Shown here in pieces: positions 33,640-43,035 of a stretch of DNA of 64,000 nt; position 1 is the first letter of the stretch; every line of letters starts with the position of its first letter. Source of the stretch: Massilia sp. Root351 (GTDB lineage Bacteria > Pseudomonadota > Gammaproteobacteria > Burkholderiales > Burkholderiaceae_D). The translations under genes and the position numbers were made by a program. The stretch is taken from positions 186,322-250,321 of the forward strand of contig NZ_LMDJ01000004.1 in NCBI RefSeq assembly GCF_001425045.1. Direction: 5' to 3'. The notes beneath the pieces were generated by a model. It had not been told where the DNA came from. It made no database searches and saw nothing but the letters and a program-made list of their open reading frames with translations.

Positions 33640-34998
33640 ATGAAATTAATCGAGAAGAAAGACTTGGCGAGCGATGTCATTACCCATGACGTGTCGCCGT
33701 TGACGGTCCACACCGATCCCCGCGCGTACGCGCGCCTGGGCTGGATCGTCGTGCTGGTTGGCTTTGTAGGTTTCCTGGTGTGGGGCTTCCTGGCGCCGCT
33801 GGACAAGGGCGTGCCGATGACGGGCACCGTGGCGCGTGAATCGAGCCGCAAGCAGGTGCAGCACCAGGCCGGCGGCACCATCGAGAAGATCCTCGTGCAT
33901 GACGGCGAACGCGTCAAGGCCGGCCAGGTGCTGGTGAAGATGAACGAAGTCCAGACCAAGTCGGTCGCCGACATCACCTTGGCGCAGTATCTGAGTTCGA
34001 AGGCCACCGAGACCCGCCTGCTCGCCGAGCGCGACGGCAAGTCCAAGCTGACGCTGGCGCCGGAGCTGGACGCGTACAAGAACGACCCGCGCCTGCTGGA
34101 AAACCTGGCGCTGCAAAACCAGCTGTTTACTTCGCGCCAGCTGTCGCTGCAGAACGAACTGGCGGCCATCGAGGAATCGATCGCCGGCGCCAAGGCGCAG
34201 CGCGACGGCTTGCAAGAGTCGAAGGAGAGCAAGAAACAGCAGCTGGTGTTCCTCAAGGAGCAGCTGGACAATATGCGCGAACTGGGCAAGGACGGTTACG
34301 TCGCGCGCTCGCGCGTTCTGGACTTGGAACGTACTTACGCCCAGCTCAACGGTGCCATTTCCGAAGACATCGGCAATATCGCCCGCGCCCAGCGCCAGAT
34401 GGCCGAGTTGACGCTGCGCCGCGCCATGCGCCAGCAGGATTTCCAAAAGGAAGTGCGCTCCCAGCTGTCCGACGTGCAGCGCGAAGGCGATGCGCTCGGC
34501 GCGCGCCTGAACAGCCAGCAGTTCGACCTGGCCAACGTCAGCGTCAAGGCGCCGGTCGACGGCCTGGTGGTGGGCATGAACGTGTTTACCGAAGGCGGCG
34601 TGGTCGCCCCCGGTTTCCGGATGATGGATATCGTGCCGGTAAACGACGGGCTGATCGTCGATGGCCAGTTGCCGGTGAACCTGGTGGACCGCGTACACAA
34701 AGGCTTGCCGGTGGAGCTGATGTTCTCGGCCTTCAACGCCAACACCACGCCGCACATCCCCGGCGTTGTCGACACCATCTCGGCTGACCGCCTGGTGGAA
34801 GACCGCACCGGCAATCCGTACTACAAGGTGCGCGTGAAAGTGACCGCCGAAGGCATGAAGCTGATCGCCGACAAGAAGCTCGACATCCAGGCCGGTATGC
34901 CGGTTGAAGTGTTCGTGAAGACCGGCGAGCGTTCGATGATGAGCTACCTGTTCAAGCCGGTTGTTGACCGCGCGAAAACGTCGATGTCGGAGGAATAA
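33640..34998 (+). CDS. HlyD-family periplasmic adaptor (PrtE-like)
   Basis: A 452-residue membrane-fusion protein. One N-terminal membrane helix (about 30-50), a lipoyl half-motif GTIEKILVHDGERVKAGQVL, a long coiled coil (about 100-300), the second lipoyl half with VKAPVDGLVVGMNVFTEGGV, and the C-terminal beta barrel ending in GMPVEVFVKTGERSMMSYL. It bridges the inner-membrane ABC protein and TolC during one-step export. It starts three bases after the ABC gene stop with AGGAAT in front. Confidence 0.93.
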   Translation: MKLIEKKDLASDVITHDVSPLTVHTDPRAYARLGWIVVLVGFVGFLVWGFLAPLDKGVPMTGTVARESSRKQVQHQAGGTIEKILVHDGERVKAGQVLVKMNEVQTKSVADITLAQYLSSKATETRLLAERDGKSKLTLAPELDAYKNDPRLLENLALQNQLFTSRQLSLQNELAAIEESIAGAKAQRDGLQESKESKKQQLVFLKEQLDNMRELGKDGYVARSRVLDLERTYAQLNGAISEDIGNIARAQRQMAELTLRRAMRQQDFQKEVRSQLSDVQREGDALGARLNSQQFDLANVSVKAPVDGLVVGMNVFTEGGVVAPGFRMMDIVPVNDGLIVDGQLPVNLVDRVHKGLPVELMFSAFNANTTPHIPGVVDTISADRLVEDRTGNPYYKVRVKVTAEGMKLIADKKLDIQAGMPVEVFVKTGERSMMSYLFKPVVDRAKTSMSEE

Positions 34999-35001
34999 GC
35001 T

Positions 35002-36357
35002 TTGGCTCACACTCAACCACGTATGAAGTTGCTGGCCCGGGCGGTTTGCGTTGCGGCGCTGGCCTTTGCCGGCAATGCCTCGGCGCTGGGCCTGATCCAG
35101 GCTTACCAGGCCGCGCTGCAGAACGATCCGACCTATCGCGGCGCCTTCTTCGACAGCGAAGCGGGCAAGGAAGCGCGCATCCAGGGCCGGGCTGGGCTGC
35201 TGCCGCAGGTGGGCGCCAACTTCAACCTGAGCCAGAACCGCGCGGATACGTTAACCCAGTCGACCAACATCCTGGGCCAGCCGACCACCTCGCTCACGCA
35301 TCCGAAATACACCAGCCGCGTGGAAAGCGTGTCGCTGCGCCAGGGCGTGCTCAATCTGGAGGCGATCGCGCGCTACAAACAGACCGTGGCGCAGTCCAGC
35401 TTCGCGGCCGCGCGCTTCGACGCGCAGACCCAGGAGATGATCCTGCGCGTGACCGGCGCCTACTTCGACGTGCTGTTTGGCGACGAGCAAGTGGCGCTGG
35501 CCACCGCCGAGCGCGATATGTACACCGAGCAGCGCCAGGTCAACGACCGCCTGTTCAAGCAAGGCGAGGGCACCCGCACCGACATGCTGGAAACCCAGGC
35601 ACGCCTGGATGTGTCGGAGGCCCGCCTGATCGAAGCGATCGACAGCCGCAATGCGGCGCGCGAAACGCTCGCCAAGCTGATCGGCGACGGCACCAGCAGC
35701 CTGGACCCGATGGCGCCGGACTTCCGCATCATGCCGGCGCCGGAGCGCCTGGACGAACTGCGCAAGCTGGCGCTGGCCAACAATCCCGACATCCAGGCCT
35801 TGCAGTACTCGGTCGAGGCCTCGCGGCAGGAGATCAACCGGGCCCGTTCGGGCCACGCGCCCCGGGTCGACTTTGTCGCCTCGTACAGCAAGAACGACGC
35901 CGAGACCATCAACACCTACAACCAGGATTCGACGGTGCGCAGCATCGGCGTGCAGGTGAACATTCCCTTGTACCAGGGCGGGCAGGTCAATTCCGCTTCG
36001 CGCCAGGCCGTGGCCAATTACGAGAAGGCCAAGAGCGACTTGCAGGCGCGTGTCGACAAACTCAACGTGGACCTGGGCAAGGACTATGCCTTGACCCTGA
36101 GCGGCGCGGCCAAGATCCTGGCGCTGTCCAAGGCGGTCGAGTCGAGCAAGCTGCTGGTGCAGGCCACCGAGCAAAGCATCAAGGGCGGCGTGCGCATCAA
36201 CCTGGACTTGCTGAACGCGCGCCAGCAGATGTACACCAGCCAGCGCGACCTGGCGCAGGCCCGCTACAGCTACCTGCTGGCGTCGATGCGCCTGCGCAGC
36301 GCGGTCGGTTCGCTGAGCGTGGACGACGTGAAGGAAGTGGCGGGTTACTTCCGCTAA
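35002..36357 (+). CDS. TolC-family outer-membrane efflux protein (PrtF-like)
   Basis: A 451-residue TolC-type protein with a signal peptide ending near FAGNASA and the duplicated helical layout (LIQAYQAALQNDP near the N-terminus, VNIPLYQGG near residue 320, LNARQQMYTSQRDLAQARYSY near 410). It supplies the outer-membrane channel of the exporter. I favour the TTG at 35002, because GGAGGAATAAGC, formed by the end of the adaptor gene, stands just before it; ATG 35023 is possible but 29 bases from that site. Last gene before a terminator. Confidence 0.92.
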   Translation: MAHTQPRMKLLARAVCVAALAFAGNASALGLIQAYQAALQNDPTYRGAFFDSEAGKEARIQGRAGLLPQVGANFNLSQNRADTLTQSTNILGQPTTSLTHPKYTSRVESVSLRQGVLNLEAIARYKQTVAQSSFAAARFDAQTQEMILRVTGAYFDVLFGDEQVALATAERDMYTEQRQVNDRLFKQGEGTRTDMLETQARLDVSEARLIEAIDSRNAARETLAKLIGDGTSSLDPMAPDFRIMPAPERLDELRKLALANNPDIQALQYSVEASRQEINRARSGHAPRVDFVASYSKNDAETINTYNQDSTVRSIGVQVNIPLYQGGQVNSASRQAVANYEKAKSDLQARVDKLNVDLGKDYALTLSGAAKILALSKAVESSKLLVQATEQSIKGGVRINLDLLNARQQMYTSQRDLAQARYSYLLASMRLRSAVGSLSVDDVKEVAGYFR

Positions 36358-36385
36358 GCGCGCCACAGCGCTTAACCGCACACAA

Positions 36386-36415
36386 AAACGGCCGCATCAG
36401 CGGCCGTTTCCTTTT
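36386..36415. terminator. Terminator between exporter operon and trhO
   Basis: AAACGGCCGC-ATCA-GCGGCCGTTT is a perfect ten-pair stem with a four-base loop, followed by CCTTTT on the plus strand and preceded by an A run that reads as T's on the minus strand. It can serve both convergent transcripts. Confidence 0.8.
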
Positions 36416-36429
36416 GCTTCAGGCTGGCC

Positions 36430-37323
36430 TCAGGCCGCCTGTTCCTTGCCGTAGCAATGCGGGCAGGATTCGCCGTACACATACTGCTCCGACAGCTGTT
36501 CGCGCGGCGTGACCACGGCGCGGCAGGCGAAGCACTGGGTGGTTTCCACCGCTTCCAGCTGCGGATTGAGCGCGGTGCGGTAGTCGAATACGAAGCAGTC
36601 GCCCGTGTAGTGCGCGCCGCCCACTTCCTCGAAGTACTTCAGGATGCCGCCTTCGAGCTGGTACACATTGTCGTAGCCGATGTTCTGCATGTGGATGGCG
36701 GCCTTTTCGCAGCGGATGCCGCCGGTGCAGAAGGTGACCACGGTCTTGCCGTCGAAGTCGGCCTTGTGCGCGGCGATCACTTCCGGGAACTCGGTGAATT
36801 TCTTGATGCGGTAGTCCACCGTGTCGGTGAAGGTGCCCACGTCTACTTCGAAGTCGTTGCGGGTGTCGACCATCACCACCGGCTTGCCGGCGTCGTCGTG
36901 GCCCTGGTCCAGCCAGCGCTTCAGCGTGTGCGCCTCCACGAACGGCGCGCGGCCTTCCTCCGGCTTGATCAGCGGCATGCGCATGGTGATGATCTCTTTC
37001 TTGATCTTCACCAGCATGCGCTTGTGCGACTGCTCGCTCGACAGGCTTTCCTTCACTTCCAGGTCCGCCAGGCGGGCGTCGCTGCGCACCCAGGCCAGAT
37101 ACTGGTCGATGTCGGCGCGCAGGCCGGACAGGAACATATTGATGCCTTCCGGCGTGAGCAGGATGGTGCCTTTCAGGCTCAGCCGGGCGCACTCGGCCTG
37201 GTACTGCGGGCGCAGCTCTTCCAGGTTGTCGAGCGTGATGAATTTATAGGCAGCGATGTTGACATACGGGGTCGCCGTTGCTGCGCCGGCTGCTGCGGGC
37301 GCGCTGGAGGTGTGAGCTTGCAT
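36430..37323 (-). CDS. trhO: Oxygen-dependent tRNA uridine(34) hydroxylase
   Basis: A 297-residue rhodanese-like protein of the YceA/TrhO family. It has an N-terminal acylphosphatase-like domain ([36 protein letters not shown]), the central rhodanese domain with the active loop [10 protein letters not shown], and a C-terminal cysteine pair region ([23 protein letters not shown]). It hydroxylates U34 of certain tRNAs to ho5U. The start at 37323 gives an alanine-rich N-terminal extension of about 20 residues. Single-gene unit. Confidence 0.9.
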   Translation of the reverse strand: MQAHTSSAPAAAGAATATPYVNIAAYKFITLDNLEELRPQYQAECARLSLKGTILLTPEGINMFLSGLRADIDQYLAWVRSDARLADLEVKESLSSEQSHKRMLVKIKKEIITMRMPLIKPEEGRAPFVEAHTLKRWLDQGHDDAGKPVVMVDTRNDFEVDVGTFTDTVDYRIKKFTEFPEVIAAHKADFDGKTVVTFCTGGIRCEKAAIHMQNIGYDNVYQLEGGILKYFEEVGGAHYTGDCFVFDYRTALNPQLEAVETTQCFACRAVVTPREQLSEQYVYGESCPHCYGKEQAA

Positions 37324-37357
37324 GGTGCGATTTTCAGGAAAATGCGGAACAGCCGCT

Positions 37358-37363
37358 ATTATA
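37358..37363 (-). promoter_or_regulatory. -10 hexamer for trhO
   Basis: TATAAT on the minus strand, a perfect -10 box, 35 bases upstream of the trhO ATG. A good -35 at 17-base spacing is not visible. Confidence 0.45.
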
Positions 37364-37462
37364 AGCTGTTCACGCTGGCTGGCCGCCAAAACGCCGGTCT
37401 TGCTGTCAGGTATTGCCTGATTCCGGTCAGATTCGGCGATGCGGCACGATGCTGTACTGTCA

Positions 37463-37555
37463 ATGCGTATCAATCAGGATCTCTACGGACAGGCCAGGCA
37501 GGATGCCGCTGCCGAGCATCGCACGATCGCCGGGCAGATCGAATTTTGGGCCTGA
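37463..37555 (+). pseudogene. Truncated ParD-like antitoxin
   Basis: A 30-residue frame, [20 protein letters not shown] through TIAGQIEFWA, then TGA. This is the N-terminal half of ParD-like (DUF3423-type) antitoxins, which normally continue after the IEFWA motif for about 30 to 40 more residues. A premature stop or frameshift has cut it. A toxin-like fragment follows in another frame. Recognised from motif memory only. Confidence 0.5.
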
Positions 37556-37578
37556 AGAAGGGCGATCTTGCCCGATAG

Positions 37579-37734
37579 CGCGTCTTGAAATTCCACGGCG
37601 GTGGACAACTTTACCTGCTGGGATATGCGCTGGATCAGGGCATACAGCAGATCTATCTGGAGGCGCTTGGCCGGCACGAGAATTTTTATCGCGATATGAA
37701 GCGCTGGGCCAGCCGGGCCGCCCGGGCGCGGTAG
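37579..37734 (+). pseudogene. C-terminal remnant of a RelE/ParE-like toxin
   Basis: A frame without a usable start encodes about 50 residues, including KFHGGGQLYLLGYALDQGI and the ending GRHENFYRDMKRWASRAAR. The HENFYRDxKR ending is one I associate with small RelE-type toxins. The N-terminal half is missing. With the truncated antitoxin just upstream, this looks like a decayed toxin-antitoxin module, lying 35 bases before dnaE. Together these remnants fill most of the 446-base gap between trhO and dnaE. Confidence 0.45.
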
Positions 37735-37769
37735 AATAGCGCCTCATTGGAACACTGGCGAGCAGCAGC

Positions 37770-40700
37770 ATGAACATGATGGTAATCGAACAAGATGGCG
37801 GCGCCGTAGCCGCTGCGCCTCAACCGCAGGGTCCGGCTTTTGTGCACCTGCGCGTGCACTCGGAGTACTCCATCGTCGATGGCCTGGTGCGCATCGATGA
37901 CCTGATCGCCACCGCCGCCAAGGACAAGCAGGCGGCGCTCGCGGTCACCGACCTGGGCAACCTGTTCGGCATGGTCAAGTTCTACAAGTCCGCGCGCGGC
38001 AAGGGCATCAAGCCGGTCATCGGCTGCGAAGTGTGGATCACCAATGACGACAACCGCGAAAAGCCCTCGCGCCTGCTGCTGCTGGCAAAAAACCGCATGG
38101 GCTACCTGCAGCTGTGCGAACTGCTGTCGACCGCCTGGCTCACCAACCAGTACAAGGGCCGCGCCGAGATCCGCACCGAATGGCTGGCGGAGCGCGCCAG
38201 CAAGACCTACGAGCTGCTGCCCAACGAACGCACCGACAACGGCCTGATCGCGCTGTCCGGCGCGCAGTACGGCGACATCGGCGCGGCCATCGACAACGGC
38301 AACCTGGAGCTGGCCGAGCGCCAGGCGCGCAAGTGGGCCGCCATCTTCCCCGGCCACTTCTACGTCGAGATCCAGCGCGCCGGCCAGGCCAACCAGGAGG
38401 CGCAGGTGCGCCATTCGGTGGCGCTGGCGGCCAAGCTGGGCCTGCCGGTGGTGGCTACGCACCCGGTGCAGTTCATGTCGCCGGACGAGTTCATCGCGCA
38501 CGAGGCGCGCATCTGTATCGCCGACGGCGAAATGATCGCCAACGCCAAGCGCGTCAAGCGCTACAACGAGCAAATGCGTTTCCTGACGCAGGCCGAAATG
38601 GGCGCGCTGTTCGCCGACCTGCCTGCCGCGCTGCAAAATTCGGTGGAAATCGCCAAGCGCTGCAACGTCACGCTTACCTTGGGCAAGCCGCAGCTGCCGA
38701 ACTTCCCGACCCCGCCAGGCATGACCATCGACGAGTTCCTGGTGGCCGAATCGAAGAAAGGCCTGGAAGCGCGCCTGGAGCACCTGTATCCGGACCCGGT
38801 CAAGCGCGAGGCCGAGCGCCCGCGCTACGAGGCGCGCCTGAAGTTCGAGACCGACACCATCTGCAACATGAAGTTCCCCGGCTACTTCCTGATCGTGGCC
38901 GAGTTTATCCAGTGGGCCAAGGAAAACGGCGTGCCGGTGGGACCGGGCCGGGGTTCGGGCGCCGGCTCGCTGGTGGCGTACGCACTGCTGATTACCGACC
39001 TGGACCCGCTGAAGTACAACCTGCTGTTCGAGCGTTTCCTGAACCCCGAACGCGTATCGATGCCCGACTTCGATATTGACTTCTGCCAGGAAGGCCGCGA
39101 CCGCGTGATCCAGCACGTGAAGGACTTGTACGGCCACCACGCGGTGTCGCAGATCGCCACCTTCGGTACCATGGCGGCCAAGGGCGCTATCCGCGACGTG
39201 GGCCGCGTGATGGACTTCGGCTATATGTTCTGCGACGGCGTGTCCAAGCTGATCCCGTTCAAGCCGGGCAAGCCGGTCTCGATTGCCGAGGCGATCGAGG
39301 AAGAACCGATGCTGAAGGAGCGCCAGCAGAACGAGGAGGAGGTGCGCCAGTTGCTGGACCTGGCGCAGCAGGTGGAGGGCATCACCCGCAACATCGGCAT
39401 GCACGCCGGCGGCGTGCTGATCGCCCCCGGCAAGCTGACCGACTTCTGCCCGCTGTACACCCAGGGCGGCGACGGCGGCGTGGTGTCGCAGTACGACAAG
39501 GACGACGTGGAGGCCGTGGGCCTGGTGAAGTTCGACTTTTTGGGCTTGACCACGCTGACCATCCTGGACCGCGCGGTGAACTACATCAAGGATCTCGATC
39601 CGGCCATGGCGGACTTCGACCTGGCCAAGCTGCCGCTGAACGACCGCCCGTCCTACGAGCTGCTGACCAAGGCCAAGACGGTCGCCGTATTCCAGCTTGA
39701 GTCGCGCGGCATGCAGGGCATGCTGAAGGACGCCCGTCCCGACCGTTTCGAGGACATCATCGCGCTGGTGGCGCTGTACCGTCCGGGCCCGATGGACCTG
39801 ATCCCCGACTTCTGCAAACGGAAACACGGCGAACGCTTCGACTATCCCGATCCGCGCACCGAGTCCATCTTGTCCGAAACCTACGGCATCATGGTGTACC
39901 AGGAGCAGGTGATGCAGATGGCGCAGATCGTCGGCGGCTACTCGCTGGGCGGCGCCGACATGCTGCGCCGCGCGATGGGTAAGAAAAAAGCCGAAGAGAT
40001 GGCCGAGCACCGCGAGATCTTCCGCGCCGGCGCCGCCAAGGATGGCTTGAGCGCCGAGAAGGCCGACGAGATCTTCGACTTGATGGAAAAGTTCGCGGGC
40101 TACGGCTTCAACAAGTCGCACGCCGCCGCCTACGCGCTGCTGTCCTACCACACGGCCTACCTGAAGGCGCACCACCCGGCCGCGTTCATGGCAGCCAACA
40201 TGTCGCTGGCCATGGACGACACCGAGAAGGTGAAGATCCTGGTCGAGGACTCGATCGACATCTGCGGCCTGACCGTGCTGCCGCCGGACATCAACAAGTC
40301 GGCCTACCGCTTCCGTCCGGACGGCGAAGCGCCTTCGGTCACCGGCAAAAAAGTCACGCAGATCCGCTACGGCCTGGGCGGCGTGAAGGGCGCCGGCCAG
40401 AACGCCATCGAAGCCATCATTGCCGCGCGCGAGTCGGGCGGGCCGTTCGTCAGCCTGTTCGACTTCTGCAAGCGGGTCGACAAGAAGCAGATCAACCGCC
40501 GCACCATCGAAGCGCTGATCCGTTCGGGCGCGTTCGACTGCCTGGGCGTGGACCGCGCCGTGCTGCTGGCCTCCGTCACCTTCGCCATGGAGTGCGCGGA
40601 CCAGGAGGCCAAGGCAGCCAACCAGGTGTCGCTGTTCGGCGGCGACGATTCCGACCTGGTGGCGCCGCCCGAGTACGTGAAGGCCGCGCCGTTCACCGAC

Positions 40701-41321
40701 CGCCAGAAGCTGGCCGAGGAAAAGATCGCGCTGGGCTTCTACCTGTCCGGCCACATGTACGACTCCTACGCGCAGGAGGCGCGCCGCTTCTCGCGCACCA
40801 AGCTGTCCGACCTGGAGCCGTCGCGCGAGCCGCGCATGATGAGCGGCGTGATCACCGGCATGCGCCCGCAGATGACGCAGCGCGGCAAGCTGTGGATCGT
40901 CACGCTGGACGACAAGACCGCCGTGGTGGAGGTGACCGTGTACAGCGAGGTGTTCGACGAGAACAAGCGCATGTTCAAGGACGACGAATTCCTGGCCGTG
41001 GTGGGCAAGGTGTCGGAAGACCGCTTCTCGGGCGGCCTGCGCATCTCGGCCGAGAAGGTGTACGACATCATTGCCGCGCGCAGCCAGTTCGGCCAGCAGT
41101 TCGGCTGGACCATGCCGACCACGGTGGCGCCGGCCAAGCTGCAGGAAGTGCTGGCGCCGCACCGCGACGCCAACGGCCTGCCGGTGGCCATGCGCGTCAA
41201 GCCGCAGGGCGTGGACTGCGTGGTGCAGCTGGGCGAGGAGTGGCGCGTGGCGCCGTCGGATGCGCTCAAGCTGTCGTTGGAGCAGGTGCTGGGCGCGCGC
41301 GAAGTGGCGGTGGAGTACTAG
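37770..41321 (+). CDS. dnaE: DNA polymerase III alpha subunit
   Basis: The 1183-residue replicative polymerase. The N-terminal PHP domain begins FVHLRVHSEYSIVDGLVRID. The catalytic core has GPGRGSGAGSLVAYAL and the metal-binding aspartates D433 and D435 in PDFDIDFCQEGRDR. A fingers/HhH region and an OB fold (MMSGVITGMRPQMTQRGK) follow. The length is that of proteobacterial DnaE1. The N-terminal extension of about 20 residues contains several in-frame ATGs (37770, 37776, 37779) and no strong Shine-Dalgarno, so the start is approximate. Confidence 0.97.
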   Translation: MNMMVIEQDGGAVAAAPQPQGPAFVHLRVHSEYSIVDGLVRIDDLIATAAKDKQAALAVTDLGNLFGMVKFYKSARGKGIKPVIGCEVWITNDDNREKPSRLLLLAKNRMGYLQLCELLSTAWLTNQYKGRAEIRTEWLAERASKTYELLPNERTDNGLIALSGAQYGDIGAAIDNGNLELAERQARKWAAIFPGHFYVEIQRAGQANQEAQVRHSVALAAKLGLPVVATHPVQFMSPDEFIAHEARICIADGEMIANAKRVKRYNEQMRFLTQAEMGALFADLPAALQNSVEIAKRCNVTLTLGKPQLPNFPTPPGMTIDEFLVAESKKGLEARLEHLYPDPVKREAERPRYEARLKFETDTICNMKFPGYFLIVAEFIQWAKENGVPVGPGRGSGAGSLVAYALLITDLDPLKYNLLFERFLNPERVSMPDFDIDFCQEGRDRVIQHVKDLYGHHAVSQIATFGTMAAKGAIRDVGRVMDFGYMFCDGVSKLIPFKPGKPVSIAEAIEEEPMLKERQQNEEEVRQLLDLAQQVEGITRNIGMHAGGVLIAPGKLTDFCPLYTQGGDGGVVSQYDKDDVEAVGLVKFDFLGLTTLTILDRAVNYIKDLDPAMADFDLAKLPLNDRPSYELLTKAKTVAVFQLESRGMQGMLKDARPDRFEDIIALVALYRPGPMDLIPDFCKRKHGERFDYPDPRTESILSETYGIMVYQEQVMQMAQIVGGYSLGGADMLRRAMGKKKAEEMAEHREIFRAGAAKDGLSAEKADEIFDLMEKFAGYGFNKSHAAAYALLSYHTAYLKAHHPAAFMAANMSLAMDDTEKVKILVEDSIDICGLTVLPPDINKSAYRFRPDGEAPSVTGKKVTQIRYGLGGVKGAGQNAIEAIIAARESGGPFVSLFDFCKRVDKKQINRRTIEALIRSGAFDCLGVDRAVLLASVTFAMECADQEAKAANQVSLFGGDDSDLVAPPEYVKAAPFTDRQKLAEEKIALGFYLSGHMYDSYAQEARRFSRTKLSDLEPSREPRMMSGVITGMRPQMTQRGKLWIVTLDDKTAVVEVTVYSEVFDENKRMFKDDEFLAVVGKVSEDRFSGGLRISAEKVYDIIAARSQFGQQFGWTMPTTVAPAKLQEVLAPHRDANGLPVAMRVKPQGVDCVVQLGEEWRVAPSDALKLSLEQVLGAREVAVEY

Positions 41322-41386
41322 CATTGAGCCCATTTGGCATGCCGGGTGTAAATCACAGTATTAAGTAATTTACAATTGACAAGGTC

Positions 41387-42775
41387 ATGGCCCCGGGAAA
41401 TACTGTGGGCCAGATCAATTCATTCCCTTCCACCATGGCAACTGTTAACGAAGCAACCAAGGCCCCGCTGACTGGCTACAACCATATCGACGCCCTGCTC
41501 GATAACGGGCCCGGCTGGAACTATGTGATGCCGTCCGCCGGCAACGTCATCAGTTACACCTTCTCCACCGCGAGCGGCATGCAGACAGGCAATAACAGCC
41601 TGCGCGGCGCGCCGTCCGCCTTCTCCTTTGCCCAGCAGGCCGCCACGCGCGACACGCTGGCCTACGTCAGCCAGGTGACCGGCATCCGCTTCCAGGAAAC
41701 CGGCGTCGGCAGCGACGCCCAGGTCCATTTCAGCAATGCCGACCTCACCGAGCCGCAGTATTCCGGCCTGTGCAGCTGGAACGTGGAATATTCCTATATG
41801 CCCGACAACCAGCTGGCCGACTTCAAGCCGGGCGCCTATATCTACCTCGACAATGTGCAATGGGGCAGCCAGAACGCCAGCCTGAACGGCGGCCCGGGCG
41901 GCGAGACGCTGTTGCATGAGATCGGCCACATGCTGGGCCTGAAGCATCCGTTCGAGGGCGCCATCCAGCTGCCGTCGGATACCGACAGCACGGCCTACAC
42001 GCTGATGTCCTACACCGACGCCGGCGGACCGTATACGACGTACAGTCCGTACGACCTGGCGGCCTTGAACTGGTTGTATGGCGGCGATGGCCTGGGCGGC
42101 GCGCTGGGCATCAACTCGGTGCGCGGCGGGCGTTATCTGACCGGCACCGCCGGCAACGATACGCTGACGGCCGGCGGGGCCAATGACAGGCTGGAAGGGG
42201 GCGGCGGCAACGACGTCCTGAACGGCGGCGCCGGCATCGACAGCGCCTATTTCGCCGGCGGCAGGGCGGGCCACAGCGTGGCCGTGGCCAACGGCGTGGT
42301 GACGGTGACGGACCTGCAGGGCAGCGGCGGCAGCGACACGCTGAGCGGCGTGGAGCGGTTGAACTTTGGCGGCGCGTCCTACGCGGTCGATATCGCCGGC
42401 AACGGCGGCAAGGCCTACCGCATCTACCAGGCGGCGTTCGACCGAGCGCCCGATTCGGTGGGCCTGGGCTTCTGGCTGAAGGCGCTGGACGACGGCGTAA
42501 CGCTGCGCCAAGTGGCGAACGATTTCATCGGCAGTCCCGAGTTCGGCAAGCTGTACGGCACCAACGTGAGCAATTTCGACTTCATCACGCGGCTGTACAG
42601 CAACATCCTGCACCGCACGCCGGACCAGAGCGGCTTTAACTTCTGGCTCGACGCGCTGAACGGCAATGTGACCACCCGGGACGCCATCCTGGCCGATTTC
42701 AGCGAGAGCCCGGAAAACCAGGCCCAGGTGATCGGCGCCATCCAGAACGGCTTCGAGTACACGCCTTACGGCTAA
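41387..42775 (+). CDS. Serralysin-like M10 metalloprotease with RTX and DUF4214
   Basis: A 462-residue secreted protease without signal peptide. Zinc motif HEIGHMLGLKH (177-187) and Met-turn LMSYTD (about 205) define the metzincin domain. RTX repeats follow (GTAGNDTLTAGGANDRLEGG, GGGNDVLNGG). The C-terminal 130 residues form a DUF4214 domain with two units (IYQAAFDRAPDSVGLGFWL, LYSNILHRTPDQSGFNFWL). Such proteases leave by type I secretion, so the exporter at 31.8-36.4 kb is the likely route. The ATG at 41387 has AAGG close by; ATG 41435 is the alternative. It also shares DUF4214 with the giant surface protein. Confidence 0.9.
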   Translation: MAPGNTVGQINSFPSTMATVNEATKAPLTGYNHIDALLDNGPGWNYVMPSAGNVISYTFSTASGMQTGNNSLRGAPSAFSFAQQAATRDTLAYVSQVTGIRFQETGVGSDAQVHFSNADLTEPQYSGLCSWNVEYSYMPDNQLADFKPGAYIYLDNVQWGSQNASLNGGPGGETLLHEIGHMLGLKHPFEGAIQLPSDTDSTAYTLMSYTDAGGPYTTYSPYDLAALNWLYGGDGLGGALGINSVRGGRYLTGTAGNDTLTAGGANDRLEGGGGNDVLNGGAGIDSAYFAGGRAGHSVAVANGVVTVTDLQGSGGSDTLSGVERLNFGGASYAVDIAGNGGKAYRIYQAAFDRAPDSVGLGFWLKALDDGVTLRQVANDFIGSPEFGKLYGTNVSNFDFITRLYSNILHRTPDQSGFNFWLDALNGNVTTRDAILADFSESPENQAQVIGAIQNGFEYTPYG

Positions 42776-42776
42776 G

Positions 42777-42800
42777 CGCAGGGCTGAGCTTAGCCCTGCG
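42777..42800. terminator. Hairpin at the convergent ends of the protease and DUF6139-like genes
   Basis: CGCAGGGCT-(6)-AGCCCTGCG is a perfect nine-pair stem straddling the stop of the minus-strand gene, just after the protease stop. It lacks a T run, so it is at best a weak terminator or an RNA-end protector. Confidence 0.4.
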
Positions 42801-43035
42801 GCGGCCTGGCGTCTTTCACGCTGGTGATGGCATAGCCCTTGGCGCCGATTTGCTGGTGTGGCCGCTCAATGTGGAAATCGGGCAGGGCATCGGCCCCGTC
42901 GTCCACTTCCAGCGCCAGGCTGGCGGCCTGCCAGTCGGTGTTGATGGCTTCCTGGGGAATCGGCTTGCCTTCCGGCACAGCCAGGTAGGAAAACAGGCCG
43001 TCATGTTCCGCTCGTCGGTAGATATCCAATCGCAT
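42790..43035 (-). CDS. Small protein resembling DUF6139
   Basis: An 81-residue soluble protein starting MRLDIYRRAEHDGLFSYLAV and containing PEGKPIPQEAINTDW, a pattern I associate with the DUF6139 family of Burkholderiales. Function unknown. The ATG at 43035 has a strong GGGAGG site six bases upstream. Its first 35 bases overlap the end of the DUF535 gene on the same strand in another frame, so the two are co-transcribed and probably coupled. Confidence 0.7.
   Translation of the reverse strand: MRLDIYRRAEHDGLFSYLAVPEGKPIPQEAINTDWQAASLALEVDDGADALPDFHIERPHQQIGAKGYAITSVKDARPPQG

Noticed and set aside
37413-37739. A 108-codon frame between trhO and dnaE
   Set aside because: Its translation shows no family features; two other frames in the same stretch give recognisable antitoxin and toxin fragments, so this frame is taken as a shadow.
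37686-41333. A 1215-codon antisense frame over dnaE
   Set aside because: Same cause. The plus strand encodes an unmistakable DnaE.
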